Below are positions 1 to 5,770 of a stretch of DNA of 5,770 nucleotides, piece after piece. The position numbers and the translations under genes were made by a program. Position 1 is the first letter of the stretch. Every line of letters begins with the position of its first letter. Below the pieces are notes generated by a model. It did not search any database, was not told the DNA's origin, and saw only the letters and a list, made by a program, of their open reading frames with translations. The stretch spans positions 1 through 5,770 of the forward strand of contig CAIRTT010000332.1 of the NCBI GenBank assembly GCA_903881535.1, given 5' to 3'. This DNA comes from an uncultured Armatimonadota bacterium. Its GTDB lineage: Bacteria > Armatimonadota > Armatimonadia > Armatimonadales > Armatimonadaceae.

Positions 1-1256
1 CGAAGGAAGGCTTGCTCTACAAGGCCGCAAGTGGCGCCCGCCATGCGGCGACGCATCTGGTTGCCCCTGCCAACACAGGACTCTTCTTCGAGGAGCTAGG
101 TTTTCAATACATCGGCCCACTCGATGGCCACGACATTGGGTTTCTGACGGAAATCTTTGAGGAAGTCAAGCGCCTAAAGGGTCCAGTCCTCTTACATGTA
201 AACACGACCAAGGGTAAAGGATACGTACCGGCGGAAGGCGATCAGCGTACATGGCACGCAGTGAGCGCGTTTAACGTTGAAGATGGCAATCTGGAGAAAA
301 AGGCATCCGGGGTCTCCTATACCCAGGCCTTTGTTGAAAGCCTTAATGAGGTCGCAGTGAATCATCCAGAGGTCGTGGGGATCACCGCCGCGATGCCAGA
401 TGGTACAGGACTCGCAAAGTTTGCAGAAAAGTTTCCTGAGCGCTTCTTCGACGTTGGGATTGCAGAGCAGCATGCGGTGACATTTGCCGCTGGACTTGCG
501 GCTGGAGGCTTCCGGCCAGTCTGTGCGATTTACTCCACGTTTCTACAGCGTGCATACGACCAGATCATCCATGATGTGTGCTTGCAAGACCTCCCTGTGG
601 TCTTCTGTATTGACAGGGCGGGACTTGTCGGCGATGATGGTGCGACGCATCACGGAGCGATGGATATTGCGTACATGCGCAGTATTCCTGGAATGGCCTT
701 CTTGGCTCCCTGTGACACAGCAGAGCTCCGGGAAATGGTTCGCTATGCGTTGACGGAACATCAGGGCCCGATTGCTATCCGCTATCCACGCGGTAGTACT
801 GTTCTGCTTGAGCCAAAGCCGCAACCGATACGCCATGGCTTGTCTCAGACACTGATGTCCGGTGGTGATGTTGCGTTGCTAGCGGTTGGACCAATGGTCA
901 ACCAGGCACTTGAGGCAGCGCGTAAACTTCGTGACGTTCACAAGATTGACTGTACGGTGGTTAATGTCAGGTGGATCAAGCCGCTTGACATCGAGATGCT
1001 CAAGCGCGTTTCCGAGACAGCAACCATGATTGTCACACTGGAAGATGGCGTGATCACGGGTGGTTTTGGTTCGGCTGTGATGGAAGCTCTGCATGATTTG
1101 GGTAAACAAAACATTGCAGTTAAGCGCATTGGTCTGCCGGACCACTATGTTGAGCATGGCACCATCCCAAAGCTCCAAGAGCTGTGTGGCATGAACTCAG
1201 ATGCTGTCGTAACGGCAGTCATTGATGTACTTGCGCGTCCAATGGTTACATCGTAA
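1..1256 (+). CDS. dxs: 1-deoxy-D-xylulose-5-phosphate synthase, C-terminal part (5' end outside window)
   Basis: DXS condenses pyruvate and glyceraldehyde 3-phosphate to 1-deoxy-D-xylulose 5-phosphate, the entry step of the MEP isoprenoid pathway, using thiamine diphosphate in the cytoplasm. The reading frame is open from base 3, so the gene starts upstream; a TTG at 12 is only an internal leucine codon. By comparison with the E. coli enzyme (about 620 residues) roughly 220 N-terminal residues are missing, including the GDG-type cofactor motif. Visible from base 12: the hallmark FEELGFQYIGPLDGHD (residues 26-41), TKGKGY..AE.D...WH (66-82), the transketolase pyrimidine-binding domain (about 100-265) with the catalytic glutamate in GIAEQHAV (Glu152, bases 465-467, matching E. 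coli Glu370), VGDDGATHHGAMD, and the transketolase C-terminal domain (about 280-405). The gene ends in TAA and is followed at once by a terminator. No frameshift or missing key residue is seen in the visible part. Family assignment is near certain. Confidence 0.97.
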   Translation, partial: KEGLLYKAASGARHAATHLVAPANTGLFFEELGFQYIGPLDGHDIGFLTEIFEEVKRLKGPVLLHVNTTKGKGYVPAEGDQRTWHAVSAFNVEDGNLEKKASGVSYTQAFVESLNEVAVNHPEVVGITAAMPDGTGLAKFAEKFPERFFDVGIAEQHAVTFAAGLAAGGFRPVCAIYSTFLQRAYDQIIHDVCLQDLPVVFCIDRAGLVGDDGATHHGAMDIAYMRSIPGMAFLAPCDTAELREMVRYALTEHQGPIAIRYPRGSTVLLEPKPQPIRHGLSQTLMSGGDVALLAVGPMVNQALEAARKLRDVHKIDCTVVNVRWIKPLDIEMLKRVSETATMIVTLEDGVITGGFGSAVMEALHDLGKQNIAVKRIGLPDHYVEHGTIPKLQELCGMNSDAVVTAVIDVLARPMVTS

Positions 1257-1264
1257 CAAAACCA

Positions 1265-1316
1265 GTAAAAAATCAGGGCCCATCGTTCTACTGGAACAAT
1301 GGGCCCTTTTCTATTT
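1265..1316. terminator. Bidirectional intrinsic terminator between dxs and the MarR gene
   Basis: A 9-bp perfect stem AGGGCCCAT (1275-1283) pairs with ATGGGCCCT (1299-1307). One C/A mismatch separates it from a further inner pairing GTTC/GAAC (1285-1288 with 1294-1297) around a 5-base loop. On the + strand it is followed by TTTTCTATTTTT (from 1307), which fits termination of dxs 10-20 bp past its stop. On the - strand the stem is followed after two bases by a run of six T (complement of 1267-1272), which fits termination of the leftward MarR gene whose stop lies at 1327. The element is therefore placed to serve both convergent genes. Confidence 0.92.
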
Positions 1317-1326
1317 TTATAATCTA

Positions 1327-1761
1327 CTAATCAGCGCCTTCGAGTGCCCCCGCAATACGAACGAACGCTTCCATATCACCATTCGTAAATCGTCGATAGA
1401 ACGCGGCTTGCAGGACCCGCTCCTGAACTTGCAATGCGGCAGTCAGCTTGGTTTTCCCAAGCTCTGAGATAACAGCGTAGGTTCCACGACCATCATGCTC
1501 GCAGGCTTCACGGGAAATAACTCCACCGTCGACCATCCTGTCAATAAGCCGAGTGATTCCACTCCGGCTTAGGGATGAACGTTCAGCAAGCTCGCCAAGG
1601 CGGATTCGTCCATTTCCATACCACTGGATATCAAAGAGAATTCCAACCCATTCGAGGGGCACACAACCGGACCTGCGTAAAGACTCATCGATTGCACGGG
1701 AGATTTTAGCCTGACCGGCACACAGCTTACGCCACACATGATTAGTATCAAAATCGCTCAC
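1327..1761 (-). CDS. MarR-family winged-helix transcriptional regulator
   Basis: A 144-residue protein with the length and layout of a MarR regulator, a dimeric DNA-binding repressor or activator that often responds to small aromatic ligands or oxidants. After an N-terminal dimerisation helix region (about 8-50), the winged helix runs from about 50 to 105: GRIRLGELAERS leads into the helix-turn-helix with recognition helix SRSGITRLIDRM (about 65-76), then VISREACEHDGRGTYAVIS, whose DGRG forms the expected wing, followed by LGKTKL and a C-terminal dimerisation helix. The start is GTG at 1761-1759; an in-frame TAA lies only 9 bp upstream, so it cannot be much longer. No clear SD is seen before it. 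It is on the same strand as the dipeptidase gene but 239 bp away, so probably has its own promoter. Its target is unknown; autoregulation through sites in 1762-2000 is an inference. Ligand specificity cannot be read from the sequence. Confidence 0.9.
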   Translation of the reverse strand: MSDFDTNHVWRKLCAGQAKISRAIDESLRRSGCVPLEWVGILFDIQWYGNGRIRLGELAERSSLSRSGITRLIDRMVDGGVISREACEHDGRGTYAVISELGKTKLTAALQVQERVLQAAFYRRFTNGDMEAFVRIAGALEGAD

Positions 1762-1804
1762 GCTAAATGTTTACCCACTGGAGACAAGATTCACACATAG
1801 GTCA

Positions 1805-1847
1805 ACAGCATAATGGGTGGTGAATATAAACAGATACACAGCATAAT
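1805..1847. repeat. Spaced 10-bp direct repeat ACAGCATAAT
   Basis: The sequence ACAGCATAAT occurs at 1805-1814 and again, identical, at 1838-1847. The start-to-start distance is 33 bp, close to three turns of B-DNA, so proteins bound at both copies would sit on the same face. The repeat lies 44-86 bp upstream of the MarR gene start, where operators of autoregulated MarR genes usually lie. The unit itself is not palindromic, so a role as operator is a guess. Confidence 0.5.
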
Positions 1848-1891
1848 CCGCGTAACAGCCTAACTGTTCATGCGATTAGCGCATTAGAACG

Positions 1892-1903
1892 CTTTGATCA
1901 AAG
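1892..1903. promoter_or_regulatory. 12-bp perfect palindrome CTTTGATCAAAG, possible operator
   Basis: CTTTGATCAAAG equals its own reverse complement over all 12 bases with no spacer. It lies about 130 bp upstream of the MarR gene start. MarR-type dimers bind short palindromes, often of the form TTGnnnCAA or similar, so this is a candidate site for the neighbouring regulator. Symmetry ends at the flanking bases. Function is inferred from position and symmetry only. Confidence 0.35.
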
Positions 1904-2000
1904 ACATAGCAGAAGCAGTGTGTACAAACTGCCCCACACCCCTTTGTCTTTACGATTCCGCAGATGATTCAGGGGCTATCGAGCGATAATGCCGCGCTGT

Positions 2001-3365
2001 TTAGATGTTGGCAAGACGATAGAGCGCATCACCGTAAATGCGGATGCACTGCAAGTAGCGTTCTACAGAGATATTCTCATCAGGGCGATGTGCAACTTCC
2101 GGGTCGCCAGCCATCGCCGCGCCAAATGCAACGCCGACAGGCTGAACACTGGTCGCGTATGTCCGTCCTCCCATGGTTTTAGGAGCCGACATATCGCCTG
2201 TGTGGTCACGATAGACGCTTAGCAATGTCTTGACGGGTTCCTGATCGATTGGCACATGTAATGGAGCGGTGTGGTCAAATTCAACCAGCGTCCACCCACG
2301 GTCATTGAGGTTATCCCAGCTGCGCTGCAGCACAGAATCATCCCATGTGGCTGGGTAACGAACATTGATGACGACCTCAAGTAGACCGTCTACAATGTTC
2401 ACGACTCCAACATTCAGTGTCAATGGGCCCGTCAGGTCATCTTGGCCTTCAATGCCAGCACCTTTGCCATCACAGTCACAGAGGGCAACCAAGGCCTTCC
2501 AAGCGTTATCGCCAGTGGCCTCTTGCAAGCCACGCGCCATGAGCATCGCCGCATTGACGCCGCCATGCGGTGCACCGCCATGAGCTGACACGCCAGTCAC
2601 CTGAAGTCCACCATCGCTTGTTTCAAACGCATCTGGCAGTTCGGAACGCAAGCGGCTCATCAGCGCTGCATCCCCGATAGTGACGATTGCCTTGTCTGGA
2701 ACCATGTTGGGTCGGAGACCGGACGTAAATGTGTTGATTTGGTGCGACTCGCTTCCAAGAGTTCGCGTGATGGTAGCGGTATAACTTCCCTTTTCAGCGT
2801 GGTAAAGCGGGAAGCCGGCATCCGGAGTGAACGCAAGCTTTGGCATCGGTTGTCCCGCAGCGCCAAAGTAATGTTCCATACATTGCCAGGAAGACTCTTC
2901 ATCACACCCAAAGATCAGCCTTACCCGATGGCGCAGCTCGGCACCACTTTGCAACAATGCGATTGCACCGTGAACGCCAGCAAATGTCGGGCCCTTATCA
3001 TCCTGCGCACCACGGCTCCAAATACGGCCATCACGAACCACTGCATCCCAAGGACCATCTGTCCAACCATCCCCGGGCGGCACGACATCCAAGTGGCCGA
3101 GGAGCGCAATATGCTCCGCCGCATCCTCCGGGCCAAACTCGGCGTAGCCCACATAGCCATCAAGGTTGACTGTGTGCATCCCTGCCGCTGCGCACATGTC
3201 TAAGGTGTAGACAAGGGCATCAGCACATGCTTGTCCAAACGGTGCGCCAGGGGCGACGGTTGCTTCGTCTTTAACCGATGGAATACGCAGACAGGCTTGC
3301 AGTGATGTGATGGCCGTTTCCTGGTTGTCATCGATGTAGCGATTGAGGGATTCAATAAAGGACAT
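2001..3365 (-). CDS. pepV: PepV-type M20 family metallodipeptidase
   Basis: A 454-residue enzyme of the M20 zinc (or manganese) peptidase family, closest in motif pattern to PepV/Sapep dipeptidases (usually about 465-470 residues), which cleave dipeptides, including unusual ones, in the cytoplasm. Visible metal and catalytic motifs in order: GHLDVVPPGDGW with His91 (metal) and Asp93 (catalytic); SRGAQDDKGP with Asp122 as the likely bridging ligand; FGCDEESSW with Glu156 (general base) and Glu157 (metal); FTPDAGFP with Asp182 (metal); EKGSYTA; the lid-domain segment SAHGGAPHGGVNAAM; and AHRPDEN near the C-terminus with His426 (metal). All expected ligands are present, so it should be active. 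No signal peptide. The start is ATG at 3365-3363, 4 bp after the stop of the upstream hydrolase gene. No strong SD precedes it, so translational coupling is likely. It is the last gene of the leftward unit. Exact substrate (L,L-, D-containing or His-dipeptides) cannot be told. Confidence 0.92.
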   Translation of the reverse strand: MSFIESLNRYIDDNQETAITSLQACLRIPSVKDEATVAPGAPFGQACADALVYTLDMCAAAGMHTVNLDGYVGYAEFGPEDAAEHIALLGHLDVVPPGDGWTDGPWDAVVRDGRIWSRGAQDDKGPTFAGVHGAIALLQSGAELRHRVRLIFGCDEESSWQCMEHYFGAAGQPMPKLAFTPDAGFPLYHAEKGSYTATITRTLGSESHQINTFTSGLRPNMVPDKAIVTIGDAALMSRLRSELPDAFETSDGGLQVTGVSAHGGAPHGGVNAAMLMARGLQEATGDNAWKALVALCDCDGKGAGIEGQDDLTGPLTLNVGVVNIVDGLLEVVINVRYPATWDDSVLQRSWDNLNDRGWTLVEFDHTAPLHVPIDQEPVKTLLSVYRDHTGDMSAPKTMGGRTYATSVQPVGVAFGAAMAGDPEVAHRPDENISVERYLQCIRIYGDALYRLANI

Positions 3366-3369
3366 GGTG

Positions 3370-4200
3370 TTAGTCTTTCAGGAGGCTTTTGAAGCCCGGG
3401 ACGAGTGCCTCTAAAACTTTGGCGCTGATTGTTGCAACGGCTGCATCTGCATCGTTTCCTTGGTGCATGTGTCCAGGCGGAACATTGTCGATTGCAACTG
3501 CCATCACGACACGGTTTCCATCAACATTGATAACTCCGACATCCCCACGCAAGGACTCAATCCAACCTGGTTTGTGTGCGACCTTGCAAACAGACTTGGG
3601 AGGCTCAATGGCCCAGCTTAAAGGAAGCCATTTAGTGAGCATCCGACCATCGATGCACTTTTCCATGCGCTCCAGCGTGTCCGCTGTCAGGTGCGATGCG
3701 ATGGTCACCAAATCAAATGCAGTGGATTGCGCAGTATGCTCGTCGTCATCTGGTGCAGGAGTCATGGTGATCGGCCGGTTGATGATCGTCGATTCGATAT
3801 CCCAGGTCCGACGCAGCATCGCGGTTGCCACCGCTGCCCCGCCAAGTGCATCCAGACAGAGATTGCTCGCAATGTTGTCTGAGACGGTGATGGCAATTGT
3901 CGCCGCATCGGCGAGCGAAAGGTCACGGACACTCGTCATATATCGCAAGACACCTGATCCACCCACAATGTCATTATTTGTAATTTTGCAGTGGTCATCC
4001 CAAGAGAGACCACCAGCGGCAACAAGCCGGGCGACCATGTCTACAATCGCCATTTTGATTGTGGATGCGGTTGGAATGACGCGCCACTCGTTGTGCGAAA
4101 AGCTATCTCCCGTCGTCAGGTTGACGGCATGCACACAAAGGATGGCATCGCCACCCACAGTTTGCTCAAGATCGCGAATCAGTTCAGGCAGTGTCATCAT
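3370..4200 (-). CDS. Cytoplasmic class A beta-lactamase/PBP-like serine hydrolase
   Basis: Proteins of this fold form a serine acyl-enzyme and act as beta-lactamases, DD-peptidases or esterases. With the ATG at 4200 it has 276 residues; motifs are STIK (nucleophile Ser46, Lys49), SDNIASN (Ser107-Asn109) and HKPG (Lys210). The Ser-to-Lys spacing of 164 equals that of classic class A enzymes (Ser70 to Lys234). Two departures stand out: K-T-G has become K-P-G, and no glutamate lies in the segment where Glu166 belongs (INRPITMTPAP). No signal peptide or membrane helix is visible, unlike secreted beta-lactamases. Start choice: tandem ATGs at 4200 and 4197 overlap the end of the upstream ATPase gene by 14-17 bp; a GTG at 4254 would add 18 residues unlike the family and lengthen the overlap to 71 bp, so I prefer 4200. 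It sits between the ATPase and dipeptidase genes, 4 bp from the latter. A peptide- or ester-hydrolysing role is more likely than antibiotic resistance; substrate unknown. Confidence 0.85.
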   Translation of the reverse strand: MMTLPELIRDLEQTVGGDAILCVHAVNLTTGDSFSHNEWRVIPTASTIKMAIVDMVARLVAAGGLSWDDHCKITNNDIVGGSGVLRYMTSVRDLSLADAATIAITVSDNIASNLCLDALGGAAVATAMLRRTWDIESTIINRPITMTPAPDDDEHTAQSTAFDLVTIASHLTADTLERMEKCIDGRMLTKWLPLSWAIEPPKSVCKVAHKPGWIESLRGDVGVINVDGNRVVMAVAIDNVPPGHMHQGNDADAAVATISAKVLEALVPGFKSLLKD

Positions 4201-5710
4201 CGGTATAGTCCATATCCAAATCTTCGGCTTCACCGCTTGCGACGGGTCGTGCACGATCGGTTGCCCAGTATCTCAGCTCTGCAATCCCCTCACGCATTGT
4301 GCGGGAAAGAGGTACCGAGACCTTGATGACTTCAAGCATGTCGCTGTCTGTGAGGACACGGGCTCCATCGTGGAACGATGTGTACATCGCAGAAACGACA
4401 ACTTGCTCAATTTCAGCGCCAGAAAAGCCGATTGCTTTACGCGCCAAGATATCAACATCGTGGTTCGAGACTTCCCGGCCACGTTTCCGGAGGTGAATTG
4501 TGAAGATTTCTTTGCGCTCAGGTAGCGCAGGGAGATCGACAAAGAAGATTTCATCAAAGCGGCCTTTGCGCATCAATTCAGGAGGCAGCGCGGAGACATC
4601 ATTGGATGTCGCAATCACAAAAACCGGAGCCTTTTTATCCTGCATCCAAGAGAGAAAAGTGCCAAAGACACGGCTAGTTGTACCGCCATCGGATATCCCA
4701 GAGCTCTGCGTCCCGCTAAAGCCCTTTTCGAGTTCATCTATCCAAAGGAGACATGGCGCGACAGACTCTGCTGTGGCGATCGCCTTACGCATATTCTCTT
4801 CTGATGAACCTACGATACCGGCGAAGATGCGTCCGACATCGAGGCGGAGGAGTGGCAACCGCCAGAGACTTGCGATGGCTTTTGCGGTCAGGGACTTACC
4901 GCAGCCCTGAACGCCAAGAAGGAGAATTCCCTTCGGCTCAGGAAGCCCATAAGCCTTGGCTTTACCACTAAAGCTTGCCGTCCTCTGGTTCATCCAGTCC
5001 TTTAGGAGGTCCATGCCTCCAACATCGTTGAACGCTTCCGATGCCCTGTAGTATTCGAGGATGCCGGATTTCCGGATGATTTGTTCTTTTTCGCCGAGAA
5101 TGATATCGATGTCAAAACAGCGCTTCTCAACCAGAGACTTTGCAAAGACATTTTCAGCTTCATTGCTGGTCAGCCCACTCGCGGCCTTCAGGACTTGCTC
5201 CCGTTGGTCGTTTGTAAGGCGAACATCCACTTGGGAATTCCCACGGACACTTTGGATGATGCCTTCGAGGAGTCGGTCAAGATCCGTCACGGTTGGTAGC
5301 TGGTAGTCAACAACCGTGATTTCCTTTTCGAGTTCCACGGGCAGTTTGAGCATCGGGGAGAGGAGAATCAGCGTCTTATAGCTGGTCTTCAGAGCGTAAA
5401 CAAGGTCTCTCAGCTTCCGGATGACGACGTGGTCGGTCATAAACGGATGAAAGTCCTTCAGGAGAAAGACGCTTTGATCGGGTGCGGAGAGGACTTGATC
5501 CAGCGCAGCGATAGGGTCTCGCGCCCCGATGTTGCCACCGAGGCCGCTGGTGATCGTCCATTGAACGAGCTTCTTCCCACGTCTCTGGCAGATTTCGCGG
5601 AGTGCCTCTTCAACACGACGCTCCTCCCAAGACACGACATACACAATCGGATATCGGGCACGGATGAGCGTTTCCAGCTCCTGGTCAACAGTCGTGGGTT
5701 GGTTGGACAA
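4184..5710 (-). CDS. Ycf46-like AAA+ ATPase
   Basis: A 508-residue protein with the two-part layout of the Ycf46 family, a length typical of it. The N-terminal part (about 10-140) starts with LIRARYPIVYVVSWEERRV and contains VFLLKDFHPF, a strand resembling a Walker B but with no P-loop before it, so it looks like a degenerate nucleotide-binding domain. The C-terminal AAA+ module shows Walker A GVQGCGKS (266-273), pore-like segment IFAGIVGSSE (295-304), Walker B LLWIDE (321-326), sensor 1 ATSND (367-371), arginine-finger region ELMRKGRFDE (378-387) and sensor 2 region GFSGAEIE (428-435). The C-terminus is acidic (EAEDLDMDYTDDD). It should be an ATP-driven hexamer-type remodeller in the cytoplasm; Ycf46 of cyanobacteria has been linked to inorganic carbon use, but that role cannot be transferred. 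The start is TTG at 5710-5708, supported by GGGAG 6 bp upstream and an in-frame TGA 12 bp beyond the start. First gene of the leftward unit. Confidence 0.9.
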   Translation of the reverse strand: MSNQPTTVDQELETLIRARYPIVYVVSWEERRVEEALREICQRRGKKLVQWTITSGLGGNIGARDPIAALDQVLSAPDQSVFLLKDFHPFMTDHVVIRKLRDLVYALKTSYKTLILLSPMLKLPVELEKEITVVDYQLPTVTDLDRLLEGIIQSVRGNSQVDVRLTNDQREQVLKAASGLTSNEAENVFAKSLVEKRCFDIDIILGEKEQIIRKSGILEYYRASEAFNDVGGMDLLKDWMNQRTASFSGKAKAYGLPEPKGILLLGVQGCGKSLTAKAIASLWRLPLLRLDVGRIFAGIVGSSEENMRKAIATAESVAPCLLWIDELEKGFSGTQSSGISDGGTTSRVFGTFLSWMQDKKAPVFVIATSNDVSALPPELMRKGRFDEIFFVDLPALPERKEIFTIHLRKRGREVSNHDVDILARKAIGFSGAEIEQVVVSAMYTSFHDGARVLTDSDMLEVIKVSVPLSRTMREGIAELRYWATDRARPVASGEAEDLDMDYTDDDTA

Positions 5711-5716
5711 GCTAAT

Positions 5717-5721
5717 CTCCC
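5717..5721 (-). promoter_or_regulatory. Ribosome binding site deciding the TTG start of the AAA+ gene
   Basis: On the - strand GGGAG lies 6 bases before TTG at 5710. This is a good SD at normal spacing and supports the rare start codon. There is no in-frame ATG nearby upstream, because a TGA blocks the frame shortly before. Confidence 0.7.
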
Positions 5722-5736
5722 AAAGTCAAGTTCATC

Positions 5737-5742
5737 ATTATA
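5737..5742 (-). promoter_or_regulatory. Candidate -10 box TATAAT upstream of the AAA+ gene
   Basis: On the - strand a consensus TATAAT lies 26 bases before the TTG start. Transcription from about 5730 would give a leader near 20 nt that includes the SD. The matching -35 position (about 5760-5765) has only poor similarity to TTGACA, so the promoter would need an activator or may be fortuitous. It would drive the ATPase-hydrolase-dipeptidase unit. Confidence 0.4.
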
Positions 5743-5770
5743 GCCGGAGCCATCCGTGCTATCGTCATCC

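Larger units (their letters stand above)
1762..2000. promoter_or_regulatory. Intergenic region upstream of the MarR gene, downstream of the dipeptidase gene
   Basis: No convincing gene is seen in these 239 bp. The region must carry the 3' end of the leftward three-gene transcript and, probably, the promoter of the MarR gene. It holds a 12-bp palindrome, a spaced 10-bp direct repeat (separate entries) and a pentamer repeat ATTAG at 1875-1879 and 1883-1887. I could not match a good -35/-10 pair on the - strand: TTGACC (complement of 1800-1805) and TTGATC (complement of 1894-1899) resemble -35 boxes but lack a good -10 at 16-18 bp. Confidence 0.45.

Noticed and set aside
12..1256. TTG at base 12 as the real start of dxs
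   Set aside because: The frame stays open to the window edge and the protein would lack the N-terminal cofactor-binding domain; this is the interior of a longer gene.
1970..2000. Terminator hairpin just after the dipeptidase stop
   Set aside because: On the - strand TATC-gctc-GATA with an outer GGC/GCC can fold, but it is short, bulged and has no following T-run, so it is not a credible intrinsic terminator.
2739..3203. A 154-codon open frame on the + strand
   Set aside because: It is antisense to the dipeptidase gene with its intact metal-binding motifs, and its product has no recognisable features.
3370..4200. Antibiotic-resistance beta-lactamase
   Set aside because: No signal peptide, no Glu166 equivalent in the omega-loop segment, K-P-G instead of K-T-G, and housekeeping-like context without mobile elements.
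4201..4254. Longer form of the serine hydrolase from GTG at 4254
   Set aside because: It would add 18 residues with no family similarity (including WIW) and overlap the ATPase gene by 71 bp; the tandem ATG at 4200/4197 gives the usual coupled overlap.
3389..4525. A 378-codon open frame on the + strand
   Set aside because: It is antisense to the serine hydrolase and ATPase genes, crosses their junction, and its translation has no recognisable domain and a shadow-frame composition. The - strand genes there have clear motifs.

Overview
The window is about 5.8 kb of ordinary-looking bacterial chromosome with five protein genes, one cut by the left edge. One gene is read rightward: the 3' two thirds of dxs, the first enzyme of the MEP isoprenoid pathway. 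Four genes are read leftward and converge on it. The dense coding, SD-type start and use of TTG and GTG starts fit a bacterium. A PepV-type dipeptidase next to a signal-less class A beta-lactamase-like protein hints at Bacillota or a relative, whereas the Ycf46-like ATPase is best known from cyanobacteria. The taxonomy is therefore a weak inference, and nothing here is a taxon-specific marker.

Layout from the left: dxs C-terminal part (1-1256, +); a strong hairpin terminator at about 1265-1316 with T-runs on both sides, so it can end transcription of both dxs and the convergent marR-type gene; a MarR-family regulator (1327-1761, -, GTG start); a 239-bp intergenic region (1762-2000) with a 12-bp perfect palindrome and a 10-bp direct repeat spaced 33 bp apart, which could be regulator sites; then a leftward three-gene unit. 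In transcription order this unit is a Ycf46-like AAA+ ATPase (5710-4184, TTG start with a good SD and a TATAAT box upstream), a cytoplasmic class A beta-lactamase/PBP-like serine hydrolase (about 4200-3370, overlapping the ATPase end) and a PepV-type M20 metallodipeptidase (3365-2001, 4 bp after the hydrolase stop).

The overlap and the 4-bp gap argue that the three leftward genes are co-transcribed and translationally coupled. All three products lack a visible signal peptide, so they would act in the cytoplasm. A plausible but unproven reading is a peptide-processing module: an AAA+ motor, a serine acyl-enzyme hydrolase and a dipeptidase. The hydrolase keeps S-x-x-K and S-D-N, but its third motif is K-P-G instead of K-T-G and no glutamate is visible where the class A general base belongs. 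It is therefore unlikely to be a resistance beta-lactamase. I see no CRISPR array, tRNA, rRNA, insertion sequence or phage gene.
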